Of a DNA stretch of 13,102 nt, positions 8,801 through 13,102 are shown piece after piece; the first letter of the stretch is position 1, and each line of letters begins with the position of its first letter. The DNA lies in the NCBI GenBank assembly GCA_027065215.1, contig JAMOOT010000104.1, forward strand, positions 1-13,102. The letters are read 5' to 3'. A program made the translations under genes and the position numbers. The DNA comes from Candidatus Omnitrophota bacterium. Its GTDB lineage: Bacteria > Omnitrophota > Gorgyraeia > S143-82. Under the pieces are notes generated by a model. It was not told where the DNA came from and ran no database searches. It saw nothing but the letters and a program-made list of their open reading frames with translations.

Positions 8801-10296
8801 TCTTGCCCCAACAATGCCAAAGAAGGCAACTCACTAAGTATCGAGCCCACTCCGTCTTTATTGCTTATTTTTCCTTCCCAATCCTGACCTTCCCTCAAGA
8901 GTATCACTCGATCTAAGCCTTGTGTGTATAAATCAAACAAAATGTACAATGACTTTGATAACTCAGGCGACTGCCTATAGTTAGAAAGAATATCTTTGTT
9001 AAGAAAACAAACTAATTTTACATCTTTTCCTTCCTTTAATTTCTCCTTAAATTCATCAATCACTTTCTCCAAGAGATCCGGATCTCTTAGATCTCTAAGC
9101 ACTATTAACTCCTCATCCTTATTCCAGGGGATCACCTCAAACCTATTTACAACTTCCTCCCCTTTCCTTTTTCCCCTATATCCCATATGCATAACATTAA
9201 TCTCTGTATGCAACGCCATTATCTCCTGCACATCTTCTTCTCCCCCAATCTCCTTTATCTGACGGGCATTGACCATCTTATAAGCCTTATTAATTACTCG
9301 ATTTAACTCCCCAGAATCTATTCCCAACTCCCTTTTTTTATACCAGTTCTGTACTTTCTTAAAATCCTTCCCAATCTCTTTTTCAATCTCTCTGTTTCTA
9401 TCCGTAACATACAAGTCTGGCCCCTCAGGGATATTGCCCATCATCTCTCTGATCTGCTCCACCCTCCCCTTAATTCCACCTACCACAAAAGAGGACCATA
9501 TCCCCCTATCCTCACCTCCCCTATAGTACATCCTCACGTACTCTTCCAGATATGAGGCCTTGAACCAAATCTCATCCGAGATTATCCCAGCACCCTTGGC
9601 CTTCGTGTCTATATATTCACTAAACACCATACCCGGCTTCTTTCTCCTCTTATACCACTGCGCTAAAATCATTGAATTGTATGCCTGCCGAAGTCTCGCA
9701 TATCCCTCCCCTTTGTTCACCTTCTCCTCTAAGATTGGAATAAGCTCCCTCTCTATCCATTTCTCTACCTTCTTATTCCCCTTCACCTCCACCTTGACCT
9801 CAAGCGGAGCAGATTTAATCCTTGCCTTACCTTCATCAACCTCTATCTTTACCAATCCAGGCTCAATCCAAAATCGCAACCTCCCCCCTCCACCTCCATT
9901 GACAACATAATCGCTTATCTCATCTCCATATACATCCAATAATTCCTCTACATCTTCCTTTAACCTCAGGTCATAGGAAAGCAACAACCGCCCCAAATCC
10001 GTATTGTTTATCCCTTTTCCAATTATCTCAATATCTGCCAGGTTCGGAGACAGATTTACCCATAACTCATCATTGGGAACCAACAATGTAGTGAAAAAAT
10101 ATTTCAATGGATATGCAGTTGCAGCATCCTTATCTACTCTTGCATTGGAAAACAAAAAACCAATTCGATCATTACTACTCAAATCCAGTCCAATTAGACT
10201 CGGTAATCCATATTCTCCCCTCTCCTGGGGGAAACCAAGTGAATTGCACAGGAAGATAAAAGAAAATAAAATTGGATAAACCTTTTGCCAATTCAC
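5869..10296 (-). CDS. Giant exported protein: Omnitrophota-type N-terminal module plus C-terminal transglutaminase-like core
   Basis: A 1475-residue protein with a hydrophobic N-terminal signal (about residues 7-20, possible cleavage after NSLG). Residues 61-275 match an N-terminal module I remember from large secreted Candidatus Omnitrophota proteins: NDELWVNLSP (75-84), DLGRLLLSYDLRLKEDV (100-116), RFWIEPGLVKIEVDEG (141-156), LRQAYNSMILAQWYKRR (202-218) and VVGGI (271-275). The middle is long, beta-rich and unassigned, with possible FHA-like hairpins near 529-560, 834-863 and 981-1011. A transglutaminase-like fold near 1150-1220 carries a plausible triad: C1164 in KGVCRH, H1196 in PSHAFNVY and D1212 in IVFDVAQG. 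It could be a cysteine peptidase, an amidase or a crosslinking enzyme. The C-terminus is helical. The start is GTG with only a weak upstream purine stretch; an in-frame TAA eight codons upstream leaves no other start that keeps the signal. Its substrate and role are unknown. Confidence 0.85.
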   Translation of the reverse strand: MNWQKVYPILFSFIFLCNSLGFPQERGEYGLPSLIGLDLSSNDRIGFLFSNARVDKDAATAYPLKYFFTTLLVPNDELWVNLSPNLADIEIIGKGINNTDLGRLLLSYDLRLKEDVEELLDVYGDEISDYVVNGGGGGRLRFWIEPGLVKIEVDEGKARIKSAPLEVKVEVKGNKKVEKWIERELIPILEEKVNKGEGYARLRQAYNSMILAQWYKRRKKPGMVFSEYIDTKAKGAGIISDEIWFKASYLEEYVRMYYRGGEDRGIWSSFVVGGIKGRVEQIREMMGNIPEGPDLYVTDRNREIEKEIGKDFKKVQNWYKKRELGIDSGELNRVINKAYKMVNARQIKEIGGEEDVQEIMALHTEINVMHMGYRGKRKGEEVVNRFEVIPWNKDEELIVLRDLRDPDLLEKVIDEFKEKLKEGKDVKLVCFLNKDILSNYRQSPELSKSLYILFDLYTQGLDRVILLREGQDWEGKISNKDGVGSILSELPSLALLGQDLILAEGALIRVSERMSVKDLVSGRGKVDRYVSIRGCGLIRFEGERPEIVFYGKKGEGFVSEGGSESEEVVSTERGKVRFREDSLNEIISALNGEVKEDSYFVIDRDKNGDIVVSPYEEGKSCVLSLDASIVKIDQNGIGPGFIYDEEGVVKDVLLPINDVTWESLPILREILDKEMRSRYYGKKENICKGIKIDGVEEIRLRGVSENEFRDEMEKILSYRGERDLYIWTCPGESGYVLRVQSHRPIVYDKEERGWMLMRVSHISGRIEWIRKKGLGKNRLKKLNIGELIGAIKKAFIPYYPERFGYVRVEHSLPGKGKFSVGTEFLIEKGTGVELWVRSRRVSLTYEGDKLVLKWREGYQIDILRSERVFLGEDLKIVDSIGDAKLMLELGEDGFIRVIRFAALGPMHIGQFIQTNSVVVPYGSVKQFKYVKDGKYKLGIVSFVSSSKIVISDVGFYRVTIEKQPRGNKILLDDNFNTTSDLSEAKLEILFRDGRVVLRVCKGCNGSLWTSMSPSMYMRNIVYKESAYASKKQKFPGVSRFYSFAIPDVSPYVVGFGEHVIVDWGYDKALMKLYTDVVKELVNKLREIKGINLSNKESSALVSALIRLDRTEVEMIMAKIDGRVKSYLINYLYDVVTARVKYGDPKVEKYNSMFIGNLIDAKGVCRHTSVLTGAILQRLSEAGFLLGKSYQVYIPSHAFNVYITSMRGLIVFDVAQGKLVPINGFSEELVLGLFRRRCFETIREIYFKFGYKEVLKRAGFKIPNVFEYDVNNNVGTSVGFLRREHIRVKYKDLPQIPMVLRSLLIRDFCSGKWQEGPIPGLLRELYGNKRLVPKENKYTIPEWDNIRDNIARLIRWKSGEIVREKFITRWGRIKKESGSIDRVFRFLSLLHGYRVYAIAPDLYKWVLGDAAEKFRLLVEKAEKERTEEAIDLLRKAMDDLIWYDRNYMILRFEEDYQEKGGLILSLHSLAILEGKK

Positions 10297-10356
10297 CTCG
10301 TAATCTCTTTTTTATATAGTTTTAAATCCTGCCATTACATTCCGCATATTGAAAAA

Positions 10357-10384
10357 AGTATATAAGATAAACTACAAAAATCAA
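10357..10384 (-). promoter_or_regulatory. Candidate promoter for the giant exported protein gene
   Basis: TTGATT (10379-10384) and TATACT (10357-10362) lie 16 nt apart on the minus strand, matching consensus at 4 and 5 of 6 positions. Transcription would start near 10350, leaving a leader of about 55 nt before the GTG. The surrounding DNA is very AT-rich, so chance matches are common. Confidence 0.35.
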
Positions 10385-10438
10385 TTAACCCAAACTATGC
10401 ATTAGAACTTGTTTTTAGCAGGAGAGAAACAAATAACC

Positions 10439-10458
10439 TGGATTTAACTAAAAATCCA
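10439..10458. repeat. Perfect 7-bp inverted repeat with 6-nt loop
   Basis: TGGATTT and AAATCCA flank AACTAA. It is not followed by a T run on either strand, so an intrinsic terminator is unlikely. It lies 55-75 bp upstream of the candidate -35 box of the giant gene and could be an operator, or chance. Confidence 0.35.
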
Positions 10459-10492
10459 CTTATATGAATTATAGCGCCTACCAAAGTTTTGC

Positions 10493-10521
10493 TTAAACAC
10501 AATATCTACCCTTCGTTTTAC
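10493..10521. repeat. Imperfect direct repeat, copy B
   Basis: On the minus strand it reads GTAAAACGAAGGGTAG, then ATATTG, then TGTTTAA. It differs from copy A at two bases of the first block and carries a 6-nt insertion before the shared TGTTTAA. A duplicated regulatory site is possible. Confidence 0.4.
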
Positions 10522-10561
10522 ACTTCAATTAATTATCACACTCCAACAACATAATTTGGGG

Positions 10562-10584
10562 TTAAACACTACCTTTCGATTTAC
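10562..10584. repeat. Imperfect direct repeat, copy A
   Basis: On the minus strand it reads GTAAATCGAAAGGTAG directly followed by TGTTTAA, just after the coaX stop codon. The match to copy B is 14 of 16 bases plus 7 of 7 bases. Confidence 0.4.
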
Positions 10585-10589
10585 CATAC

Positions 10590-11246
10590 TCAATCAACTA
10601 AATACGACAATCCAATAAGCACAAGGTTAGGCTCTACACAAATAGAAGGGAGGGATAATGATTCTATTACTGGTAGGACGGTATTTGCCCTCCCACCTCC
10701 CAAGAGGACCACTTGAGGGGAAAAGACCTTTATAGGGGAAAAAAGAGCCATAATTCCAGACCCAACCGCAGTTTCAGTATCCACTCCCCAAATGGCGTCT
10801 TTAGAATATACAGGTGTTATTGTTTTCCCTATCACATCGCTACAACGCCCACAAAAATCCAAAACCGAAGGACATATTATCCCACCTCTATGACGCCCAT
10901 TCTCTATAAATTCAATCGTGGTTAATGTCCCCGCATCTATCACCACTATCCTCTCCCTTTCTGGGAACATCTTCACTCCTGCCAGTACGGCCAATAACCT
11001 ATCCACTCCTATTTTATCTATATCATAATCTGTCCGCACTGGGACATCGACAGGCCTGATCTCCCTTCCTCGACTTAAAAGGCTGAATGGAAGGGTTGAC
11101 TTCATCTCCTGACTCACCGAAGCAATCAGGGCATGATCTACCTGATGCGGAATATCAGAAATGACCTCAATCTCACCGCATCTTATCCAACGAGCAGCCT
11201 TTATTCTACTGTGGCCAACATCGATCAAAATAACATCTAAGGCCAT
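10590..11246 (-). CDS. coaX: Divergent type III pantothenate kinase (CoaX)
   Basis: CoaX phosphorylates pantothenate with ATP, the first step of coenzyme A synthesis, in the cytoplasm. This 218-residue protein is shorter than the usual 240-260. It keeps the ASKHA-fold landmarks: the phosphate loop IDVGHSRIKA (8-17), GVDRLLAVLAG (80-90) with the likely catalytic D82, DAGTLTTIEF (104-113), RGGIICP (120-126) and a C-terminal LLGGG (181-185). Several usually conserved positions are changed: the Asn of DxGN is H12, the final Asp of DAGTxTxxD is E112, and the PG after GGxIxP is PS. Activity is therefore likely but not certain. The ATG lies 9 nt after the 525-residue protein gene; the junction TAAGGATAGTTTATG makes the ribosome-binding site overlap the stop codon, which suggests coupled translation. 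Confidence 0.87.
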   Translation of the reverse strand: MALDVILIDVGHSRIKAARWIRCGEIEVISDIPHQVDHALIASVSQEMKSTLPFSLLSRGREIRPVDVPVRTDYDIDKIGVDRLLAVLAGVKMFPERERIVVIDAGTLTTIEFIENGRHRGGIICPSVLDFCGRCSDVIGKTITPVYSKDAIWGVDTETAVGSGIMALFSPIKVFSPQVVLLGGGRANTVLPVIESLSLPSICVEPNLVLIGLSYLVD

Positions 11247-11255
11247 AAACTATCC

Positions 11256-12833
11256 TTATAAAGATATAGCAAGGCCCGAGAAGGGGTCCACACCAGCAAG
11301 TTTTCGAATAGAAAAATAAATAAACGGCCACGGATCCTGTATCCTGTGATCCAAAATTGAATGGTAGGTAGATACTAACTCTAACAACCTCAATTCCTGT
11401 TCAAATGGATCCATATAATCTGCCTTCACTTCCTTAACTGCCCGTTCAAACTCATCACGATACGGCACTGACACATATTTTAAATAGGCCTTGTTCTCTG
11501 ACAATAGTGAAGAAAAGAATAAACGTGAGACATCATTTACCTTAACTCCTACTACCCATCCCTTTTCCATACCAGAAGTAAAGACCAAATACCCCAATTT
11601 TATGAACCCATAAAGTTTATCTGCTAATTCAGATGGGTTAACAGAATCTGGATCAAACCTGGCCAAAGTCTTTACGGATTTATCCGGAGACAAAGAGGAC
11701 AAAAAGTCAACGTCTTTTCCTAAATCAGAAAATATTCTCCTTGCCTCCTCAACAAAATATCTCACCAATATATCCTCTCCCAACTTTACCCTTCGAGTAA
11801 TAGGAAAACCAAAGGCGCATGCCACCAGATTTTGTCCTCGAGTCCTTCGCAATATGGTAAGTATCTTCCAGAAAGGCTCTAAATCCACTTCTCTCTGCCA
11901 GTCAGTTATTATAGAATCCGTATTTAAGGAATTGGGCTTTATACGCGGCGGGCGCCCCATACCAAACATACCCAATTTTTCAATTGCATCCTCCACGGAG
12001 ATATTCACCTCTTCTTCTTCTATCTGAGGCAGTATACCGCTAAAATCAATCGTTCCAGAAATGTTGATCTCATAACCTCGCAAATGGATACTTATCGGTT
12101 TTGTCTTAAGAGATAGATAACTCCTAACTAATTTGAGCAACTCACTTCCTCCTCTATTTAACCCCAATAATTTGCGCCTACCAAAGAAAGAGGAAAACTT
12201 TATTTTCTTGTTTTTTATCACAGAAAGTTCTTTCAATTTTTGCCCTAAAAGAATTACCCTTGCTATATCTCTCAAGCGTGAAAATTCCTCTGACTCTCTT
12301 AGCAGATGTTCTAATCGACTTTTAAGGATGTCGTTTAACCTCTCGTTTTCTGAGCCCACCAACACTTGCAACTCAGCATCTTTTATCAAGATCCCGTCCG
12401 ATAACACAAACATCTCACCTGGGGCAAACTCCACTCTTACTCTTATCGAAGGAGGCAAAGAAACATCTCCTGAGATCACACCCTGCCAAAAATTCAAAAT
12501 TTCCTTATCCGTGACGTCTGATAAAATCTTGCGTATTTCTTCTTTTAATCTATAATCGGCTGTCACTAATACATTGCCTATGCGAGAAAAAAACAAACCT
12601 CCCGGAATTTGGGACGAAAGAGTTCTATCCCACCGTAGATCAACATAGAGATCCTGATCAGAAAGCATAAGCACAGTAAATAAATCAAGCAAAGACTGAT
12701 ACTGACGCTCAATGGATGGGACCTTATCCCAGACCAAAGTATAATCGGTATATCTAAGCCCCACTACTCCTGCCCACAAACTCATTGAACAAAGAAGAAA
12801 CAAAAGGAAAACACCCAATCTTCTTAATCTCAT
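11256..12833 (-). CDS. Exported 525-aa protein sharing a module with the giant protein
   Basis: No named family is recognised. The N-terminus has a classical signal peptide: MRLRR, a leucine-rich core, then SLWA with likely cleavage before GVVG (residue 22), so the protein is probably periplasmic or secreted. Residues 45-205 run collinear with residues 60-220 of the 1475-residue protein: DLYVDL against ELWVNL, YRLKEEIRKIL against LRLKEDVEELL, IRVRVEF against LRFWIEP, and FSRLRDIARVILLGQKLKE against YARLRQAYNSMILAQWYKR. The remainder (about 206-525) is alpha/beta without recognisable catalytic motifs, including GRPPRIKP (293-300) and a conserved-looking end, LDHRIQDPWPF (494-504). The ATG has GGGAGG 5 nt upstream, overlapping the stop of the cytidylyltransferase gene. 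Co-transcription with that gene and coaX is likely. The role is unknown. Confidence 0.82.
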   Translation of the reverse strand: MRLRRLGVFLLFLLCSMSLWAGVVGLRYTDYTLVWDKVPSIERQYQSLLDLFTVLMLSDQDLYVDLRWDRTLSSQIPGGLFFSRIGNVLVTADYRLKEEIRKILSDVTDKEILNFWQGVISGDVSLPPSIRVRVEFAPGEMFVLSDGILIKDAELQVLVGSENERLNDILKSRLEHLLRESEEFSRLRDIARVILLGQKLKELSVIKNKKIKFSSFFGRRKLLGLNRGGSELLKLVRSYLSLKTKPISIHLRGYEINISGTIDFSGILPQIEEEEVNISVEDAIEKLGMFGMGRPPRIKPNSLNTDSIITDWQREVDLEPFWKILTILRRTRGQNLVACAFGFPITRRVKLGEDILVRYFVEEARRIFSDLGKDVDFLSSLSPDKSVKTLARFDPDSVNPSELADKLYGFIKLGYLVFTSGMEKGWVVGVKVNDVSRLFFSSLLSENKAYLKYVSVPYRDEFERAVKEVKADYMDPFEQELRLLELVSTYHSILDHRIQDPWPFIYFSIRKLAGVDPFSGLAISL

Positions 12834-12843
12834 CTCCGCCTCC

Positions 12844-13102
12844 CTACCAAAACCTCCCTCTTATTTCAGGATAAACCTGTAGTAATGCCCGAGCAAGCAA
12901 TAAATCTTCTTCTCTATCTATATTTACGGACTGAATACTGTCCATTACAACTGGGCCAAATGGCTGGCCAAAGGTGGGCATAGGATCCTTCGCTTGGACA
13001 TAATAATCCCGTCGAGAAACTGCTATAGCGCCGTTAAAATGATAGGCTGGCGGAAGATCCTGTCTGCGCATCGGTCGTGGAAATGGAAGATCTTCTATAT
13101 AG
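12844..13102 (-). CDS. CMP-sugar (acylneuraminate-type) cytidylyltransferase, C-terminal fragment
   Basis: The reading frame is open to the window edge, so only the last 86 or so residues are present; the Met at 13071 is internal, since in-frame codons IEDLPFPRP precede it. The segment RRQDLPPAYHFNGAIAV (with Asn-Gly-Ala) and the ending SIQSVNIDREEDLLLARALL match the C-terminal half of the CMP-N-acetylneuraminate synthetase / PseF / LegF group (cytidylyltransferase family PF02348). Members activate nonulosonic or similar acids with CTP for surface glycans. Which sugar is used cannot be told from this fragment. The stop codon TAG is part of the ribosome-binding region of the next gene, 10 nt downstream, so the two are probably one transcript. 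Confidence 0.85.
   Translation of the reverse strand, partial: YIEDLPFPRPMRRQDLPPAYHFNGAIAVSRRDYYVQAKDPMPTFGQPFGPVVMDSIQSVNIDREEDLLLARALLQVYPEIRGRFW

Larger units (their letters stand above)
10297..10589. other. 293-nt intergenic region between coaX and the giant gene
   Basis: No gene is supported on either strand. The stretch is AT-rich and contains, in minus-strand order, an imperfect direct repeat pair, a second shorter repeat pair (10533-10546 and 10515-10528), an isolated perfect TATAAT (10468-10473) without a good -35, a 7-bp inverted repeat, and a candidate promoter for the giant gene. I see no GC-rich hairpin followed by a T run, so no terminator for coaX is claimed. Confidence 0.6.

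Noticed and set aside
10225..10296. Giant protein as a lipoprotein (Cys within the signal region)
   Set aside because: The residues before the Cys (IFL) do not form a lipobox, and the Cys lies inside the hydrophobic core.
10439..10458. Hairpin as intrinsic terminator of coaX
   Set aside because: The stem is only 7 bp, mostly AT, and not followed by a T run on either strand.
12133..12555. 140-codon plus-strand open frame
   Set aside because: It is antisense to the 525-residue exported protein, Ser/Asn/Leu-rich in the way complement shadows usually are, and has no recognisable motif. The other plus-strand frames were rejected for the same reason.

Overview
This is a roughly 40% GC bacterial window in which every supportable gene lies on the minus strand, so the biological order runs from high to low coordinates. 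The best lineage clue is a 1475-residue secreted protein (5869-10296). Its N-terminal motifs (LWVNLSP, DLGRLLLSYDLRLK, LRQAYNSMILAQWYK, VVGGI) match, from memory, a family of large exported proteins seen in uncultured Candidatus Omnitrophota (formerly OP3) genomes. Proteins rich in Lys, Glu, Arg, Ile and Val, and a TreT-type trehalose synthase common in thermophiles, hint at a warm-adapted organism; that is only inference.

Layout, in transcription order. (a) 13102-10590 is a tight cluster: the 3' end of a CMP-sugar (acylneuraminate-type) cytidylyltransferase, a 525-residue exported protein of unknown function, and a divergent type III pantothenate kinase (CoaX). Gaps are only 10 and 9 nt. (b) 10589-10297 is a 293-nt intergenic region with imperfect repeats, a hairpin and candidate promoters. 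(c) 10296-5869 is the giant exported protein: an Omnitrophota-type N-terminal module, a long beta-rich middle with possible FHA-like hairpins, and a transglutaminase-like Cys-His-Asp core near residues 1164-1212. (d) 5771-194 is a trehalose operon: a fused trehalose-6-phosphate synthase/phosphatase, a TreT-like trehalose synthase, then three unrecognised multi-pass membrane proteins. Adjacent genes here overlap, three times by ATGA. A promoter placed almost on the first start codon suggests a leaderless mRNA. (e) 128-1 is the 5' end of an AAA-ATPase-like/DUF1703 gene cut by the window edge.

How they may work together. The trehalose genes would give two cytoplasmic routes to trehalose: UDP- or other NDP-glucose plus glucose-6-phosphate through TPS/TPP, and NDP-glucose plus glucose through TreT. 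As I recall, an equivalent fused-TPSP plus glycosyltransferase pair forms a complex in the archaeon Thermoproteus tenax, where a membrane channel gene completes the operon. Here that place is taken by three unknown membrane proteins. The two exported proteins appear to share one homologous N-terminal module, so the window carries two members of a poorly described secreted family.

The most interesting items are the Omnitrophota-type protein family with its protease/transglutaminase-like core, and the trehalose operon with its uncharacterised membrane trio. No tRNA, rRNA, CRISPR array, insertion sequence or convincing intrinsic terminator was seen.
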